From Winogradskya consettensis (GTDB lineage Bacteria > Actinomycetota > Actinomycetes > Mycobacteriales > Micromonosporaceae): a DNA stretch of 64,000 nt. The notes beneath the pieces were generated by a model. The model saw nothing but the letters and a program-made list of their open reading frames with translations. It was not told the origin of the DNA and did no database searches. Of this stretch, positions 23,523-34,621 are shown in pieces. Numbering within the stretch: position 1 is the stretch's first letter; every line of letters begins with the position of its first letter. Position numbers and translations under genes: made by a program. The stretch spans positions 62,001-126,000 of the forward strand of contig NZ_BOQP01000046.1 of assembly GCF_018332715.1 (NCBI RefSeq), in the 5' to 3' direction.

Positions 23523-24548
23523 TCAATCCATCAACGACGAGGTACGCGTTCCGGCCGGATCCGCCGCGACACAGGTCACGGCGCGGTCGGCGAGCCAGGA
23601 CTCCTTCGACGGGTACGTGTAGTAGATGTCCATGCTTTCGTTGCCATCTTTGGCGGCGTACGGCTCGAACGCCTGGCTGCAGTGCTCATCCGCCTCGGCT
23701 TCGATCGCCGTCTCACCGGGATACGCACCGGGCGGGAAACTGAAGATCGTGTAGACCTCGGCGGTGTGCGGCTTCCCGCAGTCGACCACCGGCATGTTGT
23801 TGGGATCGAAGGAAGCCCCGAGCTCCCGGACACAATCCCCGACCGCCAGCGAAGGCCGCGCGAACGGCGCGGCAACGGCAACGTCGGCCTGCGCCGGCTT
23901 CCTCGCCGCCAGCACGACCCCGACGGCCCCCACCACGCTCGCAGCCACCACCAGGACACAGGGAATCACCACACCCGCGATGGCCAGCCCGCGGCCGCGC
24001 TCCCCACGCTCCCTGATCTGGCGCAGCGCAAAGATCCCCACCACGAAACCGACAAGCCCCACCCCGGCCAACGACAACGCCAGCGACACCACGGCCAGGT
24101 TGTTGGTCCTGGCCGGCGCCGGAGGAATCGGCTCCATCGGCACATACCCCTGATATCCGTGACCCCCGTACGGAATCTCCTCGGCCGACCCGGCATCAGG
24201 CACCCCCACCGCCCCAACCGGCGATACTCCGGCCGTCGCGTCAGGTGCCGACCCTGCTGCGTCACCTGCCGGCACTGCATCACCTGCCGACGCTGCGTCG
24301 GGTGCTGGTGGCGCCGCGTCGGGTGTGGGTGTTGTTGCTTCGGGTTGTTCGGCGGTGGGCGGCTTGGTGTCGGGTGCTTCCGGTGCTGGGGTGGGGGTCG
24401 GGGGTGTGGTGTCCTGGGCGGGGGTGGGGGCGCTCGGGGTGGGTGTCGAGGGTGGATCGGCTGGGGCTGGAGGTGTTGCGGCGTCAGGCTTTGCGATATC
24501 GGTGACGTCCTCGGCCTGGGCGGGCTGAGGCGGATTTTGATCATGCAC
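23523..24548 (-). CDS. DUF4190/septum-formation-domain membrane protein (paralogue 1)
   Basis: A 341-residue protein. An N-terminal 140-residue segment rich in Ala, Pro, Thr (disordered) with G-G-H-G-Y-Q-G at its end leads to a DUF4190 region with two spans around G-R-G-L-A-I-A-G, then an extracytoplasmic septum-formation domain with G-D-C-V-R-E-L, V-D-C-G-K-P-H-T-A-E-V-Y and S-W-L-A-D-R-A-V-T-C-V (four cysteines, probably disulfides). Mycobacterial and Streptomyces homologues are linked to the septum by annotation only. GTG 24548 is chosen because it matches its paralogue at 27550 exactly. About 100 residues longer in the linker than the paralogue. Confidence 0.8.
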   Translation of the reverse strand: MHDQNPPQPAQAEDVTDIAKPDAATPPAPADPPSTPTPSAPTPAQDTTPPTPTPAPEAPDTKPPTAEQPEATTPTPDAAPPAPDAASAGDAVPAGDAAGSAPDATAGVSPVGAVGVPDAGSAEEIPYGGHGYQGYVPMEPIPPAPARTNNLAVVSLALSLAGVGLVGFVVGIFALRQIRERGERGRGLAIAGVVIPCVLVVAASVVGAVGVVLAARKPAQADVAVAAPFARPSLAVGDCVRELGASFDPNNMPVVDCGKPHTAEVYTIFSFPPGAYPGETAIEAEADEHCSQAFEPYAAKDGNESMDIYYTYPSKESWLADRAVTCVAADPAGTRTSSLMD

Positions 24549-24561
24549 GCGGAGGAAGGTA
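24537..24561 (-). promoter_or_regulatory. Leaderless-type promoter and start, shared with paralogue
   Basis: 25 bp identical to 27539-27563. Read on the minus strand, TACCTT is followed after 7 bases by the GTG start, so the transcript probably begins at or next to the start codon. There is no purine-rich ribosome site; GGAGGA here is on the opposite strand. Confidence 0.55.
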
Positions 24562-24717
24562 TCAATCTCCTGGCCGCCGGGGACAGCGGGTTCGCGGTGC
24601 GTCCGCCGACTTGTCCCGGTCCAGCCGGCGTCGGCGTTCTCGCCGCGGACAGCGCGATAGGCGGCGGCGGACAGCGGGGCTGTCGGCTTGTGGATGATCA
24701 GCGGGCAGTATTGGGGT

Positions 24718-25341
24718 ATGGATTTTCGCTGGGCGTACAAATCTGCTGTCACCGTTTTTACGGATCTTGTGATCCGGATTCCGGGGGACCGGTGGGAGGG
24801 GGCGGGGCTGGGTGAGTGGAGTCTGCGGGACCTGGTCGGGCATACGGTGAGTTCGGCGTTGCATCAGGTTCCCGGGGTGCTCGCCTCACCGGCGCCGTCG
24901 GTGACGCTCGAATCGCCTGAGGCGTACTGGGCGCTCGCTCGCACGGTCCCACCCGAGGTGTACGCGGCGCACAGTGTTGCCTCGTCGGAGGATGCGCGGA
25001 AAGCGGGTGAGGCACTCGGGGACGATCCGGGCGCTGCGGTGATCGACTTCGCCCGGAAGGCCACCCAGGCGCTGTCCGCGGCGGGGGACGCCGACGTGGT
25101 GGCGAGCCCGGGTGGCGGCATGCGGGTGCGGGACTGGATTCCGACGCGCACGTTCGAGTTGGTGGTGCACGGGTTGGATGTGGCGGCCGCGGCGAACGTA
25201 CCCGTCGAATTTGCCGCTCAGGTTGTCACCGACGTCACCCTGCAGGCCGCGAAGACGGCCGCGACCGGTCCGGAAGCCGCTTTCCTCCTGCGGGCCCTGA
25301 CCGGCCGCGCGACCCTGCCGACCGGCTTCTCCGTTGTCTGA
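24718..25341 (+). CDS. Mycothiol-dependent maleylpyruvate-isomerase-fold protein
   Basis: A 207-residue MDMPI/DinB-like protein. D-L-V-G-H-T-V-S-S-A-L-H contains the first metal-ligand His of the helical bundle; the later E-L-V-V-H-G-L-D-V-A carries the ligand pair with the usual E-x-x-x-H-x-x-D spacing. These enzymes act on mycothiol conjugates, in keeping with an actinobacterial host. ATG 24718 directly precedes the family start (M-D-F-R-W). The reaction is not specified. Confidence 0.78.
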   Translation: MDFRWAYKSAVTVFTDLVIRIPGDRWEGAGLGEWSLRDLVGHTVSSALHQVPGVLASPAPSVTLESPEAYWALARTVPPEVYAAHSVASSEDARKAGEALGDDPGAAVIDFARKATQALSAAGDADVVASPGGGMRVRDWIPTRTFELVVHGLDVAAAANVPVEFAAQVVTDVTLQAAKTAATGPEAAFLLRALTGRATLPTGFSVV

Positions 25342-25373
25342 GCCCGGTCAGGTGGGCGGGTCAGGCGGGCGGG

Positions 25374-25958
25374 TCAGACGGGCGGTTTCTGGAGGAGGCC
25401 GGCGATGAGCAGGGCGACCATGCGGCGGGCGTTGTAGGTGGGGTCGTCGCCGATGCAGAGGTTGCCGACGGCGCGCATGAGTTCCAGGGGTGTGATGCCG
25501 GGCTGAATCTCTTCGGCGGCGACGGCGGCGTCGATCAGCCGGCCCGCTACGGGCAGGAGGCGGTCCAGGAAGTAGTGGTGCATCGCGTCGAAGCCCGTGT
25601 TGTCGGCCTGGAAGGCGACGGCTAGGCCGTGCTTCGTGACGAGGAAGTCGACGAAGAGGCCAATCCACTCCCTCAGCGCGAGGTAGGGGCTGGCGCTGCT
25701 CTCCAGCAGGGCCGGTCCGGCCTGGGCGCAGGCCTCGATCTGGTGGCGGTAGACCGCGATGATCAGGTCCGCGCGGGTGGGGAAGTGGCGGTAGATCGTG
25801 CCCGTGCCGACGCCGGCCTTGGCGGCGATGTCGCGCACCGGGGCTTCGACGCCCGAGGTGACGAAGATCGCGGCGGCGGCGTCCAGCAGCGTCTTCTCGT
25901 TGCGCACGGCGTCTGCCCGCTTGCGCTGAGGGACGCGGCCCGTCTCGTCCGAGGTCAT
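25374..25958 (-). CDS. TetR-family regulator, SbtR-like C-terminal domain
   Basis: A 194-residue regulator. HTH: L-L-D-A-A-A-A-I-F-V-T-S-G-V-E-A-P-V-R-D-I and V-G-T-G-T-I-Y-R-H-F-P-T-R (recognition helix). The C-terminal domain has F-L-V-T-K-H-G-L and E-L-M-R-A-V-G-N-L-C, the SbtR-like pattern. The AGGAGG site lies 8 nt upstream of ATG 25958; a GTG one codon earlier is nearly as good. Probable target is not evident: it converges with the MDMPI gene (33-bp gap) and diverges from the DUF4288 gene. Confidence 0.85.
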   Translation of the reverse strand: MTSDETGRVPQRKRADAVRNEKTLLDAAAAIFVTSGVEAPVRDIAAKAGVGTGTIYRHFPTRADLIIAVYRHQIEACAQAGPALLESSASPYLALREWIGLFVDFLVTKHGLAVAFQADNTGFDAMHHYFLDRLLPVAGRLIDAAVAAEEIQPGITPLELMRAVGNLCIGDDPTYNARRMVALLIAGLLQKPPV

Positions 25959-26101
25959 CACTCGCCCCTCCTGTCCTGGTCAACGCGGAGCAACGTTCCG
26001 TTTGCCCACGATGATGCCAGAGCAGCAGGCCGGAACCAAGCCGCCGGCGCTGTGACGTGGGAAGCCCTGACAGCCCGGGCCCCGGGGCGAAGACTCGCAC
26101 C

Positions 26102-26437
26102 ATGACCTCGAACGACGGCTCCGAGACCGCACCCCGGTGGTTCGGCGTGAGGTGCGTCTACCACGATGCGGTCCGGAACGCGTACGAGGAGCGGGTCACC
26201 GTCTGGCAGGCCGATTCGGTCGAGGCCTCCATCGCGCTGGCCGAAGCCGAGGCCGGGGAGTACAGCGCGGGCATCGACTTCTCCTACCTGGGTCTCGCGC
26301 AGGCCTATCTGCTCGTCGAGCCACCCGGGCACGGCGCCGACGTGTTCTCCCTGATCCGCCGGAGCGACCTCGACCCGCACGCGTACGTGACCAGCTTCTT
26401 CGACACCGGGCACGAGATCACCGGCGAGATCAGCTGA
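26102..26437 (+). CDS. DUF4288 family protein
   Basis: A 111-residue protein. W-F-G-V-R-C-V-Y-H and Y-E-E-R-V-T-V-W-Q-A-D-S-V-E-A-S-I-A-L-A-E-A-E-A match the DUF4288 pattern, a small family of unknown function. No membrane segment or signal. ATG 26102 gives the standard start. The gene ends 8 bp inside the convergent Nudix remnant. Confidence 0.7.
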   Translation: MTSNDGSETAPRWFGVRCVYHDAVRNAYEERVTVWQADSVEASIALAEAEAGEYSAGIDFSYLGLAQAYLLVEPPGHGADVFSLIRRSDLDPHAYVTSFFDTGHEITGEIS

Positions 26438-26705
26438 CGGTGTGGAGGAGGTCCGCGTGGCCGTCGCGGCCGAACGCGTGGAAGATGTTCTCCAGCACCC
26501 CCGCCAGGCGTACGTCCAGAAGTCCGGCGCCCAGCTCCTCCTGCAGCTCGCGCCGCACCGCGGCCTCGGCGGCCTCGCCGAAGGCGATGCCGCCGCCGAG
26601 CGGGCGGTAGAACGTCTCGCCCTTGGTCAGGTCGTGGTATTCGAAGACCAGCAGGTCATTGCCGCGACGGGGGACTGCCAGGGCGATCGGGCGAATTGGC
26701 GGCAT
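26430..26705 (-). pseudogene. Nudix hydrolase, C-terminally truncated
   Basis: Starts at ATG 26705 with P-I-A-L-A-V-P-R-R-G and contains a complete Nudix box (G-I-A-F-G-E-A-A-E-A-A-V-R-R-E-L-Q-E-E-L-G), but stops after 91 residues at R-D-G-H-A-D-L-L-H-T. Family members are usually 130-160 residues; the strands and helix after the box that complete the fold and substrate pocket are missing. Reading on past the stop in the neighbouring frames shows no continuation, so this looks like a 3' deletion rather than a frameshift. It overlaps the DUF4288 end by 8 bp. Confidence 0.65.
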
Positions 26706-26848
26706 GGGCTCGACGATATCCGGCCGTTCGAGGCCGGCCCGGGATCGCACCGGCCCGTCCGATCCCGGGTGAGGGGTCACTCCGTCCGCATCGGCCTCGA
26801 TCTTGGCGTCGCCGGGGTGGGGCCGGGCGGGGTGGGGCCGGCGACCGC

Positions 26849-27550
26849 TTAGTTGATCAAAGAGCCGGTGCGGAGGCCGTCAGGGTCGGTGGCGATGCAG
26901 GTGACGGTTCGGTTGATGACCCAGGAGCTGCGGGAGGGGTACGTGTAGTTGATGTCCATGTTCTCGTTGCCGTCCTTGGCGAACGGGGTGAACGAGCGCA
27001 TGCACCGTTTTTCGGTCTCAGCCTCGATCTCCGCGTCGCCCGGGTAGTCGCCGCGCGGGAAGGTGAAGACGGTGTAGACCTCGGCGGTGTGCGGTTGCGT
27101 GCACGGGACCTTGGGGAGCTCGTCCACCCTGGTGGATTCGGTGAGTTCGCGGATGCAGTCGCCGGGCGCCAGGCTGGTTCCGTCGGCTGCAGCGGCGGCG
27201 AATGCGGGTGTCGCGGGTGCGGGGTCGGTGCTGGGCAGCAGGGCGGCGATGACGCCGGCGATCAGGCCCAGGACTACGGTGCAGCAGGAGATGGCCAGGC
27301 CGGCGATGGCGAGGCCGCGGCCCTTCTCGCCGCGGTCGCGGACCTGGCGGAGGGCGAAGAGGGCGACGACGGCGCTGATCGGGCCGGAGCCGAGCAGGGC
27401 GAGGACCAGGGATCCCACGGCGAGACTGTTGGTCTTGACGGGTGGCGGGGCGTCCGGCTGCATCGGCACCGGGCCCTGATAGCCGTGCCCGCCGAACGGA
27501 ATCACGTCCGCCGAAGCAGGGGTCGCGGGTGAAGGGGATTGATCATGCAC
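26849..27550 (-). CDS. DUF4190/septum-formation-domain membrane protein (paralogue 2)
   Basis: A 233-residue shorter copy of the protein encoded at 23523-24548. The same order is seen: G-G-H-G-Y-Q-G, DUF4190 region with two spans (about 38-60 and 78-105), then the septum-formation domain with G-D-C-I-R-E-L, P-C-T-Q-P-H-T-A-E-V-Y and S-W-V-I-N-R-T-V-T-C-I. The proline-rich insert of paralogue 1 is absent. Shares 25 bp of identical promoter and start sequence (GTG 27550) with it, so the pair derives from duplication of gene plus promoter. No ribosome site. Confidence 0.8.
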   Translation of the reverse strand: MHDQSPSPATPASADVIPFGGHGYQGPVPMQPDAPPPVKTNSLAVGSLVLALLGSGPISAVVALFALRQVRDRGEKGRGLAIAGLAISCCTVVLGLIAGVIAALLPSTDPAPATPAFAAAAADGTSLAPGDCIRELTESTRVDELPKVPCTQPHTAEVYTVFTFPRGDYPGDAEIEAETEKRCMRSFTPFAKDGNENMDINYTYPSRSSWVINRTVTCIATDPDGLRTGSLIN

Positions 27551-27563
27551 GCGGAGGAAGGTA
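27539..27563 (-). promoter_or_regulatory. Leaderless-type promoter and start of paralogue 2
   Basis: Identical to 24537-24561 over 25 bp; TACCTT then 7 bases then GTG on the minus strand. Outside this block the upstream DNA of the two genes differs, so the block has been kept by selection or by recent duplication. Confidence 0.55.
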
Positions 27564-27641
27564 GCAGCGGGGTGTGACAGCGAGGCGCCCCGCTGTCCAG
27601 GAGGGACGGCGGGGCGCGCTCAGGGCGTACTCGTCAAGGAT

Positions 27642-30413
<2,772 letters not shown>

Positions 30414-30487
30414 GTCAAACTCCCTCTCACCCAGCGACCGTGAGTAGTCCTCAGCAGTCTTGCGCACCGGCGACCGCAGCTCGCCGG

Positions 30488-30501
30488 TTAGGCATACCTA
30501 A
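30488..30501. promoter_or_regulatory. Iron-box-like palindrome upstream of acnA
   Basis: TTAGGCATACCTAA, extending to GTTAGG-CATA-CCTAAC, matches the core of IdeR/DtxR-family boxes as I remember them. It lies about 75 bp upstream of the acnA start in the 190-bp divergent region. Iron control of an Fe-S enzyme is known in corynebacteria through the DtxR regulon; here it is a prediction. Confidence 0.55.
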
Positions 30502-30603
30502 CTCAGCGTTCACATCGTCGTGTAAACCGTACGTCCGTCTTGCTAGGCCGCGCAACCCGCCCCGCTGGTTTACCGGCGGGGGCGGCGGGTTACAAAGAGA
30601 GGT

Positions 30604-30993
30604 GTGCAGGCACCCACGGATCTGGAGCACCTCACAGACTTCTTCGACCGCTACGGCTCGGCCCTGACCAGGGGCGACGTGTCCGGGATGGCGGGCTGCT
30701 ACGCGCTGCCCGGGATGGTGGTCGCCGACTCGTACAGCTTCACGTTCACCTCGCCGGCGGCCGTCGCGCTGTCGTTCCTGGGTGCCGCCCCGGCGTACAG
30801 CGATCAGCAGATCGTCGCCGCCCACGCCCAGCTGCGGGATGTTCAACGACTGAGCGCGGCACTCGCCATGGTCGAGGTCGAGTGGGAATACCTCGACAGC
30901 TTCGGCAACGCGGTCCCCGGCGAGCGCTACCGCTATCTGATCCGCTCGGACGCCGACGGTCCCCGGATCACCACAGTGATCGCGGCACGCTGA
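30604..30993 (+). CDS. NTF2-like protein
   Basis: A 129-residue protein with L-T-D-F-F-D-R-Y-G-S-A-L-T-R-G-D-V-S-G-M-A (the first NTF2 helix pair), L-P-G-M-V-V, and a beta-rich C-terminus ending R-Y-L-I-R-S-D-A-D-G-P-R-I, characteristic of the NTF2/SnoaL fold. Function unknown. GTG start at 30604 follows a weak GAGAGG site. It lies immediately upstream of the pullulanase gene (29-bp gap) and diverges from acnA. Confidence 0.65.
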   Translation: MQAPTDLEHLTDFFDRYGSALTRGDVSGMAGCYALPGMVVADSYSFTFTSPAAVALSFLGAAPAYSDQQIVAAHAQLRDVQRLSAALAMVEVEWEYLDSFGNAVPGERYRYLIRSDADGPRITTVIAAR

Positions 30994-31022
30994 CGCCAGT
31001 GAGTTGATCCCAGTGCCATCAT

Positions 31023-34000
31023 GTGCAGGTGACCTCCCCGCAATGGCTTCTTGTGCACTATCAGCGCGACGACTCTGCCTACGCGGACTGGTCACTGCAC
31101 GCCTGGGGTGACATCGACCCGGGTGCTGTCACCGGCTTCCCGGACGGGCACCCGTTCGCGGGCGAGGACGCCTACGGCCGGTTCGCCTGGGTGCGGCTCG
31201 CCGAGGACGCCCGCGAGGTCGGTTTTCTGGTCGCGCATCGCGACGGCACCAAGGACATCGCCGAGGACCGGTTCGTGGACCCCGGCGTCACGCCCGAGAT
31301 CTGGCTGCGGGCCGGCGACCCGGACATCGCGCTCACCCGGGAGCACGAGGAGGACACCACCGCCGGCTACGCCGTCATTCACTTCCGCCGCCCCGACGGT
31401 GATTACGCAGGGTGGGGCGCGCACGCCTGGGAGGGCACCCCTGCCAAGCCCCGGTGGGGTACGCCCACAGCGCCGGCCCGGTTCGACAGCTTCGGCGCCG
31501 TCTTCGAGGTCCCGGTGCGCGACGACGCGGTCGGCGTACGTTTCGTGCTCCACAACGGTGACCGCAAGGACCTGCCGGACGACCAGCGCCTCGACCTGAC
31601 CGTGAGCCGCGAGGTGTGGCTGATCTCCGGCGAGCCCGCGCCCGTGCGCCCGGACCTGGGAACCCTCGGCCCCGAGCTCGACCCGGCCCGCGCGCTGGCG
31701 GTCTTCGTCGACCGCACCACGATCGCCCTGCCCGCCGCGCTGGCCGGCCTCGCCGCGTCGTTCACGCTGGTCGCGTCCGCCGACGGTAGCCTGCGCCGCG
31801 ACGGCGACGAGCTGACCGGCGAGCACGAGACCCTGCCGCTCGTCCCGCGCCCCGGCGGGCTGTTCCAGGCGCAGAGCCGCAAGTTCCCGCACCTGCGCGC
31901 GTACCGCGCCTTCGCCGTGCCCGAGCTCGCCGACGCCGGCCTCGGTCACGTGCTGCGCGGCCAGCTCCTCGTGACCGGCCGCGACCACGACGGCCGGGTC
32001 GTCGCCCTGACCGCGGTGCAGCTGCCCGGCGTCCTCGACGACCTGTACGCGGACGCGTCCGACGCCGACCTCGGCCCGTTGCGGGTGTGGGCGCCGACCG
32101 CCAGGTCGGTGGCGCTGGAGCTGACCCGCGTCCCCGGCAGCGACGAATTCCGGATCCTGCCGATGGAACGCGACGCCGCCACCGGCATCTGGTCGATCGA
32201 CGCCAAGCAGAAATGGCTCGGCCGCTACTACCGCTACCGCGTCGAGGTCTGGCACCCCGCCGCGCAGCGGATCATCACGACGCTGGTGACCGACCCGTAC
32301 TCGCTGTCGCTGTCCATCGACTCGACACACAGCCAGCTCGTCGACCTGGACGACCCCGCGCTCCAGCCGCCCGGCTGGGACACCCTGGTCAAGCCCGCCC
32401 CGGTCGCCCCGGCCCGGGCCCTGGTCGCCGAGGCGCACGTCCGCGACTTCTCGATCTCTGACACCACCGTCCCCGAGGAGCACCGCGGGACGTTCCTCGC
32501 CTTCACCGACGAGGACACCGCGGGCATGCGGCATCTGCGGATGCTCGCCGACGCCGGGCTGACCCACCTGCACCTGCTTCCCGCCTTCGACTTCGCGACT
32601 GTTCCGGACAGTCGCGCAGCTCAGGGCGTACCCCGATGTGATCTGTCCGCTTTTGGTCCTGACTCGCCGGAGCAGCAGGCGGCGGTGATGGCAGTGGCCG
32701 ACACCGACGGTTTCAACTGGGGGTACGACCCGCTGCACTACACGGCGCCCGAGGGCAGCTTCGCGAGCGAACCGCACGGCAGCGCCCGGATCCTGGAATT
32801 CCGGCGCATGGTCGCCGCCCTCAACGCGGCCGGGCTGCGCGTGGTCATGGACGTCGTCTACAACCACACGATGGCCGACGGGCTCGCCCCGCTCAGCGTC
32901 CTCGACCGGATCGTCCCCGGCTACTACCACCGGCTGCTCGACGACGGCACGGTCGCCGAGTCCACGTGCTGCTCCAACACCGCGCCCGAGCACATGATGA
33001 TGGGCCGGCTCGTGGTCGACTCGATCCTCACCTGGGCCCGCGACTACAAGGTGGACGGCTTCCGCTTCGACCTGATGGGCCACCACCCCCGATTCAACAT
33101 CCTGGCGGTCAAGGCCGCCCTGGGCCCGGACATCTATCTGTACGGCGAGGGCTGGAACTTCGGCGAGGTCGCGTACGACGCCCGGTTCGCGCAGGCCACC
33201 CAGGTCAACATGGCCGGCACCGGGGTCGGCACCTTCGACGACCGGCTGCGTGACGCGGCCCGGGGCGGCGCCGCGCACGGCAACGACCCCGGCACCCGCG
33301 GCTTCGCGACCGGTCTCGGCTCGGACACCCCGCTGCACGTCCACGACCGGATCAAGGTCGGGCTGTCGGGGGCGCTGGCGTCGTACCGTTTCGTCACCCA
33401 CACCGGGGCCCCGCAGTGCGGCTCGCAGATCGACTACAACGGCTCCCCGAGCGGCTACACCGCGAGCCCGGCCGAGTGCGTGACCTACGTCGACGCCCAC
33501 GACAACGAGATCCTCTACGACGCGATGGCGTTCAAACTGCCGCACGACCTGCCGATGGACGAGCGGGCCCGGATGCAGCTGCTCGCCCTCTCCCTGGTGA
33601 TCCTCGGGCAGGGCGTCGGCTTCTTCGCCCTCGGCAGCGAGCGGCTGCGTTCCAAGTCGCTGGACCGCAACTCCTACAACTCCGGTGACTGGTTCAACCA
33701 GATCCGCTGGGACAGCGCCACCGGCAACGGCTTCGGCACGGGCCTGCCCCCGGCGCCGGACAACGAGGAACGCTGGCCGTGGGCGCAACCACTGCTCGCC
33801 GACCCGTCCCTCATCCCCGCCGCCGCGACCATCGACGCGACCGCGGCCCGCTTCGCCGAACTGCTCAGCATCCACCGCTCCACCCCGGTCTTCGGCCTGC
33901 CCACCGCGGACGAGGTCGAACGGCGGCTCACGTTCCCGCTCGGCGGCCCCGGCGAGACCCCGGGCGTGATCGTCATGTGCCTCGACGGCACCGGCCTCGA

Positions 34001-34229
34001 CCCGCGCTGGAGCACGGTGGTCACGGTCTTCAACGCCACCGCCACGGTCGCGGTCGAGAAAGTGCCCGAGCTCGCCGGGCTCCCGCTCACGCTGCACCCC
34101 TCGCTGGAGGCGTCGGTCGACCCGCTGCTGCGTACGGCCACCGCCGACCCATCAACCGGCACCCTCACCGTGCCACCCCGCTCGGTGGCCGTGTACGTCG
34201 CCGCGCTCCCTGCGACGATGAACACATGA
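31023..34229 (+). CDS. pulA: Pullulanase-type alpha-1,6-glucosidase
   Basis: A 1068-residue GH13 enzyme that hydrolyses alpha-1,6 branches of glycogen or pullulan. Two N-terminal pullulanase-associated (CBM41-like) modules (about 1-95 and 105-195) are followed by an N-domain, a CBM48-like module (about 340-450) and the catalytic barrel. Conserved regions: D-V-V-Y-N-H, G-F-R-F-D-L-M-G (nucleophile D683), Y-G-E-G-W-N-F (acid/base E709) and D-A-H-D-N-E (D827). There is no signal peptide, so it is probably cytoplasmic and used on glycogen. Start GTG 31023; GTG 31029 is possible. Its TGA overlaps the ATG of the VOC gene (ATGA). Confidence 0.92.
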   Translation: MQVTSPQWLLVHYQRDDSAYADWSLHAWGDIDPGAVTGFPDGHPFAGEDAYGRFAWVRLAEDAREVGFLVAHRDGTKDIAEDRFVDPGVTPEIWLRAGDPDIALTREHEEDTTAGYAVIHFRRPDGDYAGWGAHAWEGTPAKPRWGTPTAPARFDSFGAVFEVPVRDDAVGVRFVLHNGDRKDLPDDQRLDLTVSREVWLISGEPAPVRPDLGTLGPELDPARALAVFVDRTTIALPAALAGLAASFTLVASADGSLRRDGDELTGEHETLPLVPRPGGLFQAQSRKFPHLRAYRAFAVPELADAGLGHVLRGQLLVTGRDHDGRVVALTAVQLPGVLDDLYADASDADLGPLRVWAPTARSVALELTRVPGSDEFRILPMERDAATGIWSIDAKQKWLGRYYRYRVEVWHPAAQRIITTLVTDPYSLSLSIDSTHSQLVDLDDPALQPPGWDTLVKPAPVAPARALVAEAHVRDFSISDTTVPEEHRGTFLAFTDEDTAGMRHLRMLADAGLTHLHLLPAFDFATVPDSRAAQGVPRCDLSAFGPDSPEQQAAVMAVADTDGFNWGYDPLHYTAPEGSFASEPHGSARILEFRRMVAALNAAGLRVVMDVVYNHTMADGLAPLSVLDRIVPGYYHRLLDDGTVAESTCCSNTAPEHMMMGRLVVDSILTWARDYKVDGFRFDLMGHHPRFNILAVKAALGPDIYLYGEGWNFGEVAYDARFAQATQVNMAGTGVGTFDDRLRDAARGGAAHGNDPGTRGFATGLGSDTPLHVHDRIKVGLSGALASYRFVTHTGAPQCGSQIDYNGSPSGYTASPAECVTYVDAHDNEILYDAMAFKLPHDLPMDERARMQLLALSLVILGQGVGFFALGSERLRSKSLDRNSYNSGDWFNQIRWDSATGNGFGTGLPPAPDNEERWPWAQPLLADPSLIPAAATIDATAARFAELLSIHRSTPVFGLPTADEVERRLTFPLGGPGETPGVIVMCLDGTGLDPRWSTVVTVFNATATVAVEKVPELAGLPLTLHPSLEASVDPLLRTATADPSTGTLTVPPRSVAVYVAALPATMNT

Positions 34230-34615
34230 CCTCCTACATCTCACACACCACGGTGGACAGCACCAACGCCTACGAGCAGTCCGTCTTCTGGCGCCAGGTG
34301 CTCGGCTACAACGAGGACCCCGCCGACCCCAACCTCCCCGGCCACGAGGAATGCATGATCTTCTCCCCGGACGGCACCCACCGCGTCCTGTTCATCGAGG
34401 TCCCGGAGAAGAAGCAGATCAAGAACCGCATCCACTTCGACCTGCGCCCCGTCGAGGGCGACCGCGACACCGAACTCGCCCGCCTCCTCGAAATCGGCGC
34501 CACCGAGCTCTCCGACCTGCGCAAACCCGACGGCAAGGGCTGGGTCGTCCTCGCCGACCCCGAAGGCAACGAGTTCTGCATCCTGCGCAGCGAAGGCGAG
34601 ATGGCCGCAGCGTAG
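34226..34615 (+). CDS. VOC/glyoxalase-family protein
   Basis: A 129-residue protein of two beta-alpha-beta-beta-beta units (vicinal-oxygen-chelate fold): S-H-T-T-V-D-S at the start, L-F-I-E-V-P-E-K-K-Q-I-K-N-R-I-H-F-D-L-R (His at the metal-ligand position) and W-V-V-L-A-D-P-E-G-N-E-F-C-I-L near the end (Glu ligand). Probably a small-molecule binding or resistance/detoxification protein of the actinobacterial glyoxalase-like subfamily. Coupled to pulA by a 4-nt overlap. Confidence 0.82.
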   Translation: MTSYISHTTVDSTNAYEQSVFWRQVLGYNEDPADPNLPGHEECMIFSPDGTHRVLFIEVPEKKQIKNRIHFDLRPVEGDRDTELARLLEIGATELSDLRKPDGKGWVVLADPEGNEFCILRSEGEMAAA

Positions 34616-34621
34616 CCGCCT

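Noticed and set aside
31092..34097. 1001-codon open frame on the minus strand
   Set aside because: Exactly antisense to the pullulanase gene, no family features, Val/Gly/Arg/Gln-rich; a product of high third-position GC.
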